This document shows positions 11,580-25,003 of a DNA stretch of 47,878 bases, piece after piece. This DNA is from Saccoglossus kowalevskii (taxonomy: Eukaryota > Hemichordata > Enteropneusta > Harrimaniidae): assembly GCF_000003605.2 (NCBI RefSeq), contig NW_003140214.1:1-47878 (forward strand), read 5' to 3'. A program made the position numbers and the translations under genes. A model generated the notes under the pieces. It made no database searches. It was given only the letters and a program-made list of their open reading frames with translations, and was not told where the DNA came from. Each line of letters begins with the position of its first letter. Position 1 is the stretch's first letter.

Positions 11580-12744
11580 ACGACAATGCTTGATGTGTTA
11601 AGTGTTCTGGTGAAGTGAGCAACTTGAAATTGCTTGATGTGTTAAGTGTTCTGGTGAAGTGAGCAACTCGACATTGCTTGATGTGTTATCTAGTGAAATG
11701 AGCAACTCGACATTGCTTGATGTGTTAAGTGTTCTGGTGAAGTGAGCAACTCGACATTGCTTGATGTGTTAAGTGTTCTGGTGAAGTGAGCAACTCGACA
11801 TTGCTTGATGTGTTAAGTGTTCTGGTGAAGTGAGCAACTCGACATTGCTTGATGTGTAATCTAGTGAAATGAGTAACTCGACATTGCTTGATGTGTTAAG
11901 TGTTCTGGTGAAGTGAGCAACTCGACATTGCTTGATGTGTTAAGTGTTCTGGTGAAGTGAGCAACTCGACATTGCTTTATGTGTTAAGTGTTCTGGTGAA
12001 GTGAGCAACTCGACATTGCTTGATGTGTTAAGCGTTCTGGTGAAGTTAGCAACTCGACATTGCTTTATGTGTTAAGTGTTCTGGTGAAGTTAGCAACTCG
12101 ACATTGCTTGATGTGTTAAGTGTTCTGGTGAAGTAAGCAACTCGACATTGCTTGATGTGTTAAGTGTTCTGGTGAAGTGAGCAACTCGACAATGCTTGAT
12201 GTGTTAAGTGTTCTGGTGAAGTGGGCAACTCGACATTGCTTGATGTGTTAAGTGTTCTGGTGAAGTTTGCAACTCGACATTGCTTGATGTGTTAAGTGTT
12301 CTGGTGAAGTGAGCAACTCGACAATGCTTGATGTGTTAAGTGTTCTGGTGAAGTGAGCAACTCGACATTGCTTGATGTGTTAAGTGTTCTGGTGAAGTGA
12401 GCAACTCGACATTGCTTGATGTGTTATCTAGTGAAGTGAGCAACTCGACATTGCTTGATGTGTTAAGTGTTCTGGTGAAGTGAGCAACTCGACATTGATT
12501 GATGTATTAAGTGTTCTGGTGAAGTGAGCAACTTGACAATGCTTGATGTGTTAAGTGTTCTGGTGAAGTGAGCAACTCGACATTGCTTGATGTGTTAAGT
12601 GTTCTGGTGAAGTGAGCAACACGACAATGCTTGATGTGTTAAGTGTTCTGGTGAAGTGAGCAACTTGAAATTGCTTGATGTGTTAAGTGTTCTGGTGAAG
12701 TGAGCAACTCGACATTGCTTGATGTGTTATCTAGTGAAATTAGC

Positions 12745-13690
12745 AACTCGACATTGCTTGATGTGTTAAGTGTTCTGGTGAAGTGAGCAACTCGACATTG
12801 CTTGATGTGTTAAGTGTTCTGGTGAAGTGAGCAACTCGACAATGCTTGATGTGTTAAGTGTTCTTGTGAAGTGAGCAACTCGACATTGCTTGATGTGTTA
12901 AGTGTTCTGGTGAAGTTAGCAACTCGACATTGCTTTATGTGTTAAGTGTTCTGGTGAATTGAGCAACTCGACATTGCTTGATGTGTTAAGCGTTCTGGTG
13001 AAGTTAGCAACTCGACATTGCATTATGTGTTAAGTGTTCTGGTGAAGTAAGCAACTCGACATTGCTTGATGTGTTAAGTGTTCTGGTGAAGTGAGCAACT
13101 CGACAATGCTTGATGTGTTAAGTGTTCTGGTGAAGTGGGCAACTCGACATTGCTTGATGTGTTAAGTGTTCTGGTGAAGTGAGCAACTCGACAATGCTTG
13201 ATGTGTTAAGTGTTCTGGTGAAGTGGGCAACTCGACATTGCTTGATGTGTTAAGTGTTCTGGTGAAGTTAGCAACTCGACATTGCTTGATGTGTTAAGTG
13301 TTCCGGTGAAGTGAGCAACTCGACATTGCTTTATGTGTTAAGTGTTCTGGTGAATTGAGCAACTCGACATTGCTTGATGTGTTAAGCGTTCTGGTGAAGT
13401 TAGCAACTCGACATTGCTTTATGTGTTAAGTGTTCTGGTGAAAGTAAGCAACTCGACATTGCTTGATGTGTTAAGTGTTCTGGTGAAGTGAGCAACTCGA
13501 CAATGCTTGATGTGTTAAGTGTTCTGGTGAAGTGGGCAACTCGACATTGCTTGATGTGTTAAGTGTTCTGGTGAAGTGAGCAACTCGACAATGCTTGATG
13601 TGTTAAGTGTTCTGGTGAAGTGGGCAACTCGACATTGCTTGATGTGTTAAGTGTTCTGGTGAAGTTAGCAACTCGACATTGCTTGATGTG
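12745..13690. repeat. Dispersed copy of the 1183-bp higher-order unit (partial)
   Basis: TTCTTG at 12861 and TTCCGG at 13301 are 440 bp apart, as at 45667/46107. The variant order between and after them (GAATTG, GCGTTC-GTTAGC, GTAAGC, ACAATG, GTGGGC twice) is the same. Differences include CATTAT for CTTTAT near 13021 and an extra A in GAAAGTAAG near 13440. The match is lost after about 13690. Confidence 0.8.
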
Positions 13691-15997
13691 TTAAGTGTTC
13701 TGGTGAAGTGAGCAACTCGACATTGCTTGATGTGTTAAGTGTTCTGGTGAAGTGAGCAACTCGACATTGCTTGATGTGTTATCTAGTGAAATGAGCAACT
13801 CGACATTGCTTGATGTGTTAAGTATTCTGGTGAAGTGAGCAACTCAACATTGCTTTATGTGTTTAGTGTTCTGGTGATGTGAGCAACTCGACATTTCTTG
13901 ATGTGTTAAGTATTCTGGTGAAGTGAGCAACTCGACATTGCTTGATGTGTTAAGTGTTCTGGTGAAGTGAGCAACTCGACATTGCTTGAAGTGTTAAGTA
14001 TTCTGGTGAAGTGAGCAACTCGACATTGCTTGATGTGTTAAGTGTTCTGGTGAAGTGAGCAACTCAACATTGCTTGTTGTGTTAAGTGTTCTGGTGACGT
14101 GAGCAACTGGACATTGCTTGATGTGTTAAGTATTCTGGTGAAGTGAGCAACTCGACATTGCTTGATGTGTTAAGTGTTCTGGTGAAGTGATCAACTCGAC
14201 ATTGCTTGATGTGTTAAGTGTTCTGGTGAAGTGAGCAACTCGACATTGCTTGATGTGTTAAGTGTTCTGGTGAAGTGAGCAACTCAACATTGCTTTATGT
14301 GTTAAGTGTTCTGGTGAAGTGAGCAACTCGACATTGCTTGATGTGTTAAGTGTTCTGGTGAAGTGAGCAACTCGACATTGCTTGATGTATTAAGTATTCT
14401 GGTGAAGTGAGCAACTCGACATTGCTTGATGTGTTAAGTGTTCTGGTGAAGTGAGCAACTCAACATTGCTTTATGTGTTAAGTGTTCTGGTGAAGTGAGC
14501 AACTCGACAGTCCTTGATGTGTTAAGTGTTCTGGTGAAGTGAGCAACTCGACATTGCTTGATGTGTTATGTATTCTGGTGAAGTGAGCAACTCGACATTG
14601 CTTTATGTGTTAAGTGTTCTGGTGAAGTGAACAACTCGACATTACTTGATGTGTTAAGTGTTCTGGTGAAGTGAGCAACTCGACATTGCTTGATGTGTTA
14701 AGTATTCTGGTGTAGTGAGCAACTCGACAATGCTTGATGTGTTAAGTGTTCTGGTGAAGTGAGCAACTCGACATTGCTTGATGTGTTAAGTGTTCTGGTG
14801 AAGCGAGCAACTCGACATTGCTTGATGTGTTATCTAGTGAAGTGAGCAACTCGACATTGCTTGATGTGTTAAGTGTTCTGGTGAAGTGAGCAACTCGACA
14901 TTGCTTGATGTGTTAAGTGTTCTGGTAAAGTTAGCAACTCGACATTGCTTTATGTGTTAAGTGTTCTGGTGAAGTGAGCAACTCGACATTGCTTGATGTG
15001 TTAAGTGTTCTGGTGAAGTTAGCAACTCGACATTGCTTGATGTGTTAAGTGTTCTGGTGAAGTGAGCAACTCGACATTGCTTGATGTGTTAAGTGTTCTG
15101 GTGAAGTGAGCAACTCGACATTGCTTGATGTGTTAAGTGTTCTGGTGAAGTGAGCAACTCGACATTGCTTGATGTGTTAAGTATTCTGGTGAAGTGAGCA
15201 ACTCGACATTGCTTGAAGTGTTAAGTGTTCTGGTGAAGTGAGCAACTCGACATTGCTTGATGTGTTAAGTGTTCTGGTGAAGTGAGCAACTCGACATTGC
15301 TTGATGTACTAAGTGTTCTGGTGAAGTGAGCAACTCGGCATTGCTTGATGTGTTAAGTTTTCTGGTGAAGTGAGCAACTCGACATTGCTTGATGTGTTAA
15401 GTGTTCTGGTGAAGTGAGCAACTCGACAATGCTTGATGTGTTAAGTGTTCTGGTGAAGTGAGCAACTCGACATTGCTTGATGTGTTAAGTGTTCTGGTGA
15501 AGTGAGCAACTCGACATTGCTTGATGTGTTATCTAGTGAAGTGAGCAACTCGACATTGCTTGATGTGTTAAGTGTTCTGGTGAAGTGAGCAACTCGACAT
15601 TGATTGATGTATTAAGTGTTCTGGTGAAGTGAGCAACTCGACATTGCTTGATGTGTTAAGTGTTCTGGTGAAGTGAGCAACACGACAATGCTTGATGTGT
15701 TAAGTGTTCTGGTGAAGTGAGCAACTTGACATTGCTTGATGTGTTAAGTGTTCTGGTGAAGTGAGCAACTCGACATTGCTTGATGTGTTATCTAGTGAAA
15801 TGAGCAACTCGACATTGCTTGATGTGTTAAGTGTTCTGGTGAAGTGAGCAACTCGACATTGCTTGATGTGTTAAGTGTTCTGTTGAAGTGAGCAACTCGA
15901 CAATGCTTGATGTGTTAAGTGTTCTGGTGAAGTGAGCAACTCGACATTGCTTGATGTGTTAAGTGTTCTGGTGAAGTTAGCAACTCGACATTGCTTT

Positions 15998-16661
15998 ATG
16001 TGTTAAGTGTTCTGGTGAAGTGAGCAACTCGACATTGCTTGATGTGTTAAGCGTTCTGGTGAAGTTAGCAACTCGACATTGCTTTATGTGTTAAGTGTTC
16101 TGGTGAAGTAAGCAACTCGACATTGCTTGATGTGTTAAGTGTTCTGGTGAAGTGAGCAACTCGACAATGCTTGATGTGTTAAGTGTTCTGGTGAAGTGAG
16201 CAACTCGACATTGCTTGGTGTGTTAAGTGTTCTGGTGAAGTTAACAACTCGACATTGCTTTATGTATTAAGTGTTCTGGTGAAGTGAGCAACTCGACACT
16301 GCTTGATGTGTTAAGTGTTCTGGTGAAGTGAGCAACTCGACATTGCTTGATGTGTTATCTAGTGAAATGAGCAACTCGACATTGCTTGATGTGTTAAGTA
16401 TTCTGGTGAAGTGAGCAACTCAACATTGCTTGATGTGTTAAGTGTTCTGGTGAAGTGAGCAACTCGACATTGCTTGATGTGTTAAGTGTTCTGGTGAAGT
16501 GAGCAACTTGACATTGCTTGATGTGTTAAGTGTTCTGGTGAAGTGAGCAACTCGACATTGCTTGATGTGTTAAGTATTCTGGTGAAGTGAGCAACTCGAC
16601 ATTGCTTGATGTGTTAAGTGTTCTGGTGAAGTGAGCAACTCGGCATTGCTTGATGTGTTAA
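15998..16661. repeat. Higher-order block B, copy 2
   Basis: This is the partner of 876-1539. The core CTTGGTG, GTTAAC, GTATTAAG, CACTG string is found at 16213 here and also at 23637, 28063 and 33555. The last has an inserted CA (GACACATGC), and 23637 carries CTCTACACTG. At least five relatives of this block therefore exist. Confidence 0.85.
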
Positions 16662-17279
16662 GTGTTCTGGTGAAGTGAGCAACTCGACATTGCTTGATGT
16701 GTTAAGTGTTCTGGTGAAGTGAGCAACTCGACCTTGCTTGATGTGTTAAGTGTTCTGGTGAAGTGAGCAACTCGACAATGCTTGAAGTGTTAAGTGTTCT
16801 GGTGAAGTGAGCAACTCGACATTGCTTGATGTGTTAAGTGTTCTGGTGAAGTTAGCAACTCGACATTGCTTTATGTGTTAAGTGTTCTGGTGAAGTGAGC
16901 AACTCGACAATGCTTGAAGTGTTAAGTGTTCTGGTGAAGTGAGCAACTCGACATTGCATGATGTGTTAAGTGTTCTGGTGAAGTGAGCAACTCGACATTG
17001 CTTGATGTGTTAAGCGTTCAGGTGAAGTTAGCAACTCGACATTGCTTTATGTGTTAAGTGTTCTGGTGAAGTAAGCAACTCGACATTGCTTGATGTGTTA
17101 AGTGTTCTGGTGAAGTGAGCAACTCGACAATGCGTGATGTGTTAAGTGTTCTGGTGAAGTGGGCAACTCGACATTGCTTGATGTGTTAAGTGTTCTGGTG
17201 AAGTGAGCAATTCAACATTGCTTGATGTGTTAAGTGTTCTGGTGAAGTGAGCAGCTCGACATTGCTTGATGTGTTAAGT

Positions 17280-17420
17280 GTTCTGGTGAAGTGAGCAGCT
17301 CGACATTGCTTGATGTGATAAGTGTTGTGGTGAAGTGAGCAACTCTACATTGCTTGATGTGATAAATATTCTGGTGAAGTGAGCAACTCTACATTGCTTG
17401 ATGTGTTAAGCGATGTGGTG
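17280..17420. repeat. Small divergent patch with CTCTAC and GATAA variants
   Basis: Three adjacent monomers show GTGATAAG, GTTGTGG, CTCTAC, GATAAATATT and AAGCGATGTGG. The same unusual changes (CTCTAC, GATAAG, TGTGG) appear at 8.9-9.2 kb and 40.8-41.8 kb, so they may mark an older subfamily. Flanking monomers are ordinary. Confidence 0.75.
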
Positions 17421-20400
17421 AAGTTAGCAACTCGACATTGCTTTATGTGTTAAGTGTTCTGGTGAAGTTAGCAACTCGACATTGCTTGATGTGTTAAGTG
17501 TTCTGGTGAAGTAAGCAACTCGACATTGCTTGATGTGTTAAGTGTTCTGGTGAAGTGAGCAACTCGACAATGCTTGATGTGTTAAGTGTTCTGGTGAAGT
17601 GGGCAACTCGACATTGCTTGATGTGTTAAGTGTTCTGGTGAAGTTTGCAACTCGACATTGCTTGATGTGTTAAGTGTTCTGGTGAAGTGAGCAACTCGAC
17701 ATTGCTTGATGTGTTAAGTGTTCTGGTGAAGTGAGCAACTCGACATTGCTTGATGTGTTAAGTGTTCTGGTGAAGTGAGCAACTCGACATTGCTTGATGT
17801 GTTAAGTATTCTGGTGAAGTGAGCAACTCGACATTGCTTGATGTGTTAAGTGTTCTGGTGAAGTGAGCAACTCGACATTGCTTGATGTATTAAGTGTTCT
17901 GGTGAAGTGAGCAACTCGACATTGCTTGATGTGTTAAGTGTTCTGGTGAAGTGAGCAACTCGACATTGCTTGATGTGTTAAGTGTTCTGGTGAAGTGAGC
18001 AACTCGACATTGCTTGATGTGTTATGTGGTGAAATGAGCAACTCGACATTGCTTGATGTGTTAAGTGTTGTGGTGAAGTGAGCAACTCGACATTGCTTGA
18101 TGTGTTAAGTGTTCTGGTGAAGTGAGCAACTCGACATTGCTTTATGTGTTAAGTGTTCTGGTGAAGTGAGCAACTCGACATTGCTTGATGTGTTAAGTGT
18201 TCTGGTGAAGTTAGCAACTCGACATTGCTTTATGTGTTAAGTGTTCTGGTGAAGTTAGCAACTCGACATTGCTTGATGTGTTAAGTGTTCTGGTGAAGTA
18301 AGCAACTCGACATTGCTTGATGTGTTAAGTGTTCTGGTGAAGTGAGCAACTCGACAATGCTTGATGTGTTAAGTGTTCTGGTGAAGTGGGCAACTCGACA
18401 TTGCTTGATGTGTTAAGTGTTCTGGTGAAGTTAGCAACTCGACATTGCTTGATGTGTTAAGTGTTCTGGTGAAGTGAGCAACTCGACATTGCTTGATGTG
18501 TTAAGTGTTATGGTGAAGTGAGCAACTCGACATTGCTTGATGTGTTAAGTGTTCTGGTGAAGTGAGCAACTCGACATTGCTTGATGTGTTAAGTGTTCTG
18601 GTGAAGTGAGCAACTCGACATTGCTTGATGTGTTAAGTGTTCTGGTGAAGTTAGCAACTCGACATTGCTTTATGTGTTAAGTGTTCTGGTGAAGTGAGCA
18701 ACTCGACATTGCTTGATGTGTTAAGTGTTCTGGTGAAGTGAGCAACTCGACATTGCTTGATGTGTTAAGCGTTCTGGTGAAGTAAGCAACTCGACATTGC
18801 TTGATGTGTTAAGTGTTCTGGTGAAGTGAGCAACTCGACAATGCTTGATATTTAAGTGTTCTGGTGAAGTGGGCAACTCGACATTGCTTGATGTGTTAAG
18901 TGTTCTGGTGAAGTTAGCAACTCGACATTGCTTGATGTGTTAAGTGTTCTGGTGAAGTGAGCAACTCGACATTGCTTGATGTGTTAAGTGTTCTGGTGAA
19001 GTGAGCAACTCGACATTGCTTGATGTGTTAAGTGTTCTGGTGAAATGAGCAACTCGACATTGCTTGATGTGTTAAGTATTCTGGTGAAGTGAGCAACTCG
19101 ACATTGCTTGAAGTGTTAAGTGTTCTGGTGAAGTGAGCAACTCGACATTGCTTGATGTGTTAAGTGTTCTGGTGAAGTGAGCAACTCGACATTGCTTGAT
19201 GTATTAAGTGTTCTGGTGAAGTGAGCAACTCGGCATTGCTTGATGTGTTAAGTTTTCTGGTGAAGTGAGCAACTCGACATTGCTTGATGTGTTAAGTGTT
19301 CTGGTGAAGTGAGCAACTCGACAATGCTTGATGTGTTAAGTGTTCTGGTGAAGTGAGCAACTCGACATTGCTTGATGTGTTAAGTGTTCTGGTGAAGTGA
19401 GCAACTCGACATTGCTTGATGTGTTATCTAGTGAAGTGAGCAACTCGACATTGCTTGATGTGTTAAGTGTTCTGGTGCAGTGAGCAACTCGACATTGATT
19501 GATGTATTAAGTGTTCTGGTGAAGTGAGCAACTTGATAATGCTTGATGTGTTAAGTGTTCTGGTGAAGTGAGCAACTCGACATTGCTTGATGTGTTAAGT
19601 GTTCTGGTGAAGTGAGCAACACGACAATGCTTGATGTGTTAAGTGTTCTGGTGAAGTGAGCAACTCGACATTGCTTGATGTGTTAAGTGTTCTGGTGAAG
19701 GGAGCAACTCGACATTGCTTGATGTATTAAGTGTTCTGGTGAAGTGAGCAACTCGGCATTGCTTGATGTGTTAAGTTTTCTGGTGAAGTGAGCAACTCGA
19801 CATTGCTTGATGTGTTAAGTGTTCTGGTGAAGTGAGCAACTCGACAATGCTTGATGTGTTAAGTGTTCTGGTGAAGTGAGCAACTCGAAATTGCTTGATG
19901 TGTTAAGTGTTCTGGTGAAGTGAGCAACTCGACATTGCTTGATGTGTTATCTAATGAAGTGAGCAACTCGACATTGCTTGATGTGTTAAGTGTTCTGGTG
20001 AAGTGAGCAACTCGACATTGATTGATGTATTAAGTGTTCTGGTGAAGTGAGCAACTCGACAATGTTTGATGTGTTAAGTGTTCTGGTGAAGTGAGCAACT
20101 CGACATTGCTTGATGTGTTAAGTGTTCTGGTGAAGTGAGCAACACGACAATGCTTGATGTGTTAAGTGTTCTGGTGAAATGAGCAACTCGACATTGCTTG
20201 ATGTGTTAAGTGTTCTGGTGAAGTGAGCAACTCGACATTGCTTGATGTGTTATCTAGTGAAATGAGCAACTCGACATTGCTTGATGTGTTAAGTGTTCTG
20301 GTGAAGTGAGCAACTCGACATTGCTTGATGTGTTAAGTGTTCTGGTGAAGTGAGCAACTCGACATTGCTTTATGTGTTAAGTGTTCTGGTGAAGTGAGCA

Positions 20401-21069
20401 ACTCGACATTGCTTGATGTGTTAAGCGCTCTGGTGAAGTTAGCAACTCGACATTGCTTTATGTGTTAAGTGTTCTGGTGAAGTTAGCAACTCGACATTGC
20501 TTGATGTGTTAAGTGTTCTGGTGAAGTAAGCAACTCGACATTGCTTGATGTGTTAAGTGTTCTGGTGAAGTGAGCAACACGACAATGCTTGATGTGTTAA
20601 GTGTTCTGGTGAAGTGGGCAACTCGACATTGCTTGATGTGTTAAGTGTTCTGGTGAAGTTAGCAACTCGACATTGCTTGATGTGTTAAGTGTTCTGGTGA
20701 AGTGAGCAACTCGACATTGCTTGATGTGTTAAGTGTTCTGGTGAAGTGAGCAACTCGACATTGCTTGATGTGTTAAGTGTTCTGGTGAAGTGAGCAACTC
20801 GACATTGCTTGATGTGTTAAGTATTCTGGTGAAGTGAGCAACTCGACATTGCTTGAAGTGTTAAGTGTTCTGGTGAAGTGAGCAACTCGACATTGCTTGA
20901 TGTGTTAAGTGTTCTGGTGAAGTGAGCAACTCGACATTGCTTGATGTACTAAGTGTTCTGGTGAAGTGAGCAACTCGGCATTGCTTGATGTGTTAAGTTT
21001 TCTGGTGAAGTGAGCAACTCGACATTGCTTGATGTGTTAAGTGTTCTGGTGAAGTGAGCAACTCGACAA

Positions 21070-22080
21070 TGCTTGATGTGTTAAGTGTTCTGGTGAAGTG
21101 AGCAACTCGACATTGCTTGATGTGTTAAGTGTTCTGGTGAAGTGAGCAACTCGACATTGCTTGATGTGTTATCTAGTGAAGTGAGCAACTCGACATTGCT
21201 TGATGTGTTAAGTGTTCTGGTGAAGTGAGCAACTCGACATTGATTGATGTATTAAGTGTTCTGGTGAAGTGAGCAACTTGACAATGCTTGATGTGTTAAG
21301 TGTTCTGGTGAAGTGAGCAACTCGACATTGCTTGATGTGTTAAGTGTTCTGGTGAAGTGAGCAACACGACAATGCTTGATGTGTTAAGTGTTCTGGTGAA
21401 GTGAGCAACTTGAAATTGCTTGATGTGTTAAGTGTTCTGGTGAAGTGAGCAACTCGACATTGCTTGATGTGTTATCTAGTGAAATGAGCAACTCGACATT
21501 GCTTGATGTGTTAAGTGTTCTGGTGAAGTGAGCAACTCGACATTGCTTGATGTGTTAAGTGTTCTGGTGAAGTGAGCAACTCGGCATTGCTTGATGTGTT
21601 AAGTGTTCTGGTGAAGTGAGCAACTCGACATTGCTTGATGTGTAATCTAGTGAAATGAGCAACTCGACATTGCTTGATGTGTTAAGTGTTCTGGTGAAGT
21701 GAGCAACTCGACATTGCTTGATGTGTTAAGTGTTCTGGTGAAGTGAGCAACTCGACATTGCTTTATGTGTTAAGTGTTCTGGTGAAGTGAGCAACTCGAC
21801 ATTGCTTGATGTGTTAAGCGTTCTGGTGAAGTTAGCAACTCGACATTGCTTTATGTGTTAAGTGTTCTGGTGAAGTTAGCAACTCGACATTGCTTGATGT
21901 GTTAAGTGTTCTGGTGAAGTAAGCAACTCGACATTGCTTGATGTGTTAAGTGTTCTGGTGAAGTGAGCAACTCGACAATGCTTGATGTGTTAAGTGTTCT
22001 GGTGAAGTGGGCAACTCGACATTGCTTGATGTGTTAAGTGTTCTGGTGAAGTTTTCAACTCGACATTGCTTGATGTGTTA
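21070..22080. repeat. Higher-order block C, copy 2
   Basis: This is the partner of 2483-3493, including the rare GTAATCTAG at 21642 and GTTTTCAAC at 22051. It diverges at 22081, where a short monomer follows instead of a long one. Related partial copies start at 7620, 12490 and 40453. Confidence 0.85.
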
Positions 22081-24379
22081 TCTAGTGAAATGAGCAACTC
22101 GACATTGCTTGATGTGTTAAGTGTTCTGGTGAAGTGAGCAACTCGACATTGCTTGATGTGTTAAGTGTTCTGGTGAAGTGAGCAACTCGACATTGCTTTA
22201 TGTGTTAAGTGTTCTGGTGAAGTGAGCAACTCGACATTGCTTGATGTGTTAAGCGTTCTGGTGAAGTTAGCAACTCGACATTGCTTTATGTGTTAAGTGT
22301 TCTGGTGAAGTTAGCAACTCGACATTGCTTGATGTGTTAAGTGTTCTGGTGAAGTAAGCAACTCGACATTGCTTGATGTGTTAAGTGTTCTGGTGAAGTG
22401 AGCAACTCGACAATGCTTGATGTGTTAAGTGTTCTGGTGAAGTGGGCAACTCGACATTGCTTGATGTGTTAAGTGTTCTGGTGAAGTTTGCAACTCGACA
22501 TTGCTTGATGTGTTAAGTGTTCTGGTGAAGTGAGCAACTCGACATTGCTTGATGTGTTAAGTGTTCTGGTGAAGTGAGCAACTCGACATTGCTTGATGTG
22601 TTAAGTGTTCTGGTGAAGTGAGCAACTCGACATTGCTTGATGTGTTAAGTATTCTGGTGAAGTGAGCAACTCGACATTGCTTGATGTGTTAAGTGTTCTG
22701 GTGAAGTGAGCAACTCGACATTGCTTGATGTATTAAGTGTTCTGGTGAAGTGAGCAACTCGGCATTGCTTGATGTGTTAAGTTTTCTGGTGAAGTGAGCA
22801 ACTCGACATTGCTTGATGTGTTAAGTGTTCTGGTGAAGTGAGCAACTCGACAATGCTTGATGTGTTAAGTGTTCTGGTGAAGTGAGCAACTCGACATTGC
22901 TTGATGTGTTAAGTGTTCTGGTGAAGTGAGCAACTCGACATTGCTTGATGTGTTATCTAGTGAAGTGAGCAACTCGACATTGCTTGATGTGTTAAGTGTT
23001 CTGGTGAAGTGAGCAACTCGACATTGATTGATGTATTAAGTGTTCTGGTGAAGTGAGCAACTCGACATTGCTTGATGTGTTAAGTGTTCTGGTGAAGTGA
23101 GCAACACGACAATGCTTGATGTGTTAAGTGTTCTGGTGAAGTGAGCAACTTGACATTGCTTGATGTGTTAAGTGTTCTGGTGAAGTGAGCAACTCGACAT
23201 TGCTTGATGTGTTATCTAGTGAAATGAGCAACTCGACATTGCTTGATGTGTTAAGTGTTCTGGTGAAGTGAGCAACTCGACATTGCTTGATGTGTTAAGT
23301 GTTCTGGTGAAGTGAGCAACTCGACAATGCTTGATGTGTTAAGTGTTCTGGTGAATTGAGCAACTCGACATTGCTTGATGTGTTAAGTGTTCTGGTGAAG
23401 TTAGCAACTCGACATTGCTTTATGTGTTAAGTGTTCTGGTGAAGTGAGCAACTCGACATTGCTTGATGTGTTAAGCGTTCTGGTGAAGTTAGCAACTCGA
23501 CATTGCTTTATGTGTTAAGTGTTCTGGTGAAGTAAGCAACTCGACATTGCTTGATGTGTTAAGTGTTCTGGTGAAGTGAGCAACTCGACAATGCTTGATG
23601 TGTTAAGTGTTCTGGTGAAGTGAGCAACTCGACATTGCTTGGTGTGTTAAGTGTTCTGGTGAAGTTAACAACTCGACATTGCTTTATGTATTAAGTGTTC
23701 TGGTGAAGTGAGCAACTCTACACTGCTTGATGTGTTAAGTGTTCTGGTGAAGTGAGCAACTCGACATTGCTTGATGTGTTATCTAGTGAAAAGAGCAACT
23801 CGACATTGCTTGATGTGTTAAGTATTCTGGTGAAGTGAGCAACTCAACATTGCTTGATGTGTTAAGTGTTCTGGTGAAGTGAGCAACTCGACATTGCTTG
23901 ATGTGTTAAGTGTTCTGGTGAAGTGAGCAACTCGACATTGCTTGATGTGTTAAGTGTTCTGGTGAAGTAAGCAACTCGACATTGCTTGATGTGTTAAGTG
24001 TTCTGGTGAAGTGAGCAACTCGACAATGCTTGATGTGTTAAGTGTTCTGGTGAAGTGGGCAACTCGACATTGCTTGATGTGTTAAGTGTTCTGGTGAAGT
24101 TTTCAACTCGACATTGCTTGATGTGTTATCTAGTGAAATGAGCTACTCGACATTGCTTGATGTGTTAAGTGTTCTGGTGAAGTGAGCAACTCGACATTGC
24201 TTGATGTGTTAAGTGTTCTGGTGAAGTGAGCAACTCGACATTGCTTTATGTGTTAAGTGTTCTGGTGAAGTGAGCAACTCGACATTGCTTGATGTGTTAA
24301 GCGTTCTGGTGAAGTTAGCAACTCGACATTGCTTTATGTGTTAAGTGTTCTGGTGAAGTTAGCAACTCGACATTGCTTG

Positions 24380-25003
24380 ATGTGTTAAGTGTTCTGGTGA
24401 AGTAAGCAACTCGACATTGCTTGATGTGTTAAGTGTTCTGGTGAAGTGAGCAACTCGACAATGCTTGATGTGTTAAGTGTTCTGGTGAAGTGGGCAACTC
24501 GACATTGCTTGATGTGTTATCTAGTGAAATGAGCAACTCGACATTGCTTGATGTGTTAAGTATTCTGGTATCAACTCGACATTGCTTGATGTGTTAAGTG
24601 TTCTGGTGAAGTGAGCAACTCGACAATGCTTGATGTGTTAAGTGTTCTGGTGAAGTGGGCAACTCGACATTGCTTGATGTGTTATCTAGTGAAATGAGCA
24701 ACTCGACATTGCTTGATGTGTTAAGTATTCTGGTGAAGTGAGCAACTCAACATTGCTTGATGTGTTAAGTGTTCTGGTGAAGTGAGCAACTCGACATTGC
24801 TTGATGTGTTAAGTGTTCTGGTGAAGTTAGCAACTCGACATTGCTTGATGTGTTAAGTGTTCTGGTGAAGTAAGCAACTCGACATTGCTTGATGTGTTAA
24901 GTGTTCTGGTGAAGTGAGCAACTCGACAATGCTTGATGTGTTAAGTGTTCTGGTGAAGTGGGCAACTCGACATTGCTTGATGTGTTAAGTGTTCTGGTGA
25001 AGT
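24380..25003. repeat. Higher-order block F, copy 2, with 38-bp monomer
   Basis: This is the partner of 10211-10834, with the same CTGGTATCAACTCG unit near 24565. Sharing this rare 6-bp deletion at the same place in a 624-bp block indicates common descent by duplication rather than convergent deletion. Confidence 0.84.
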
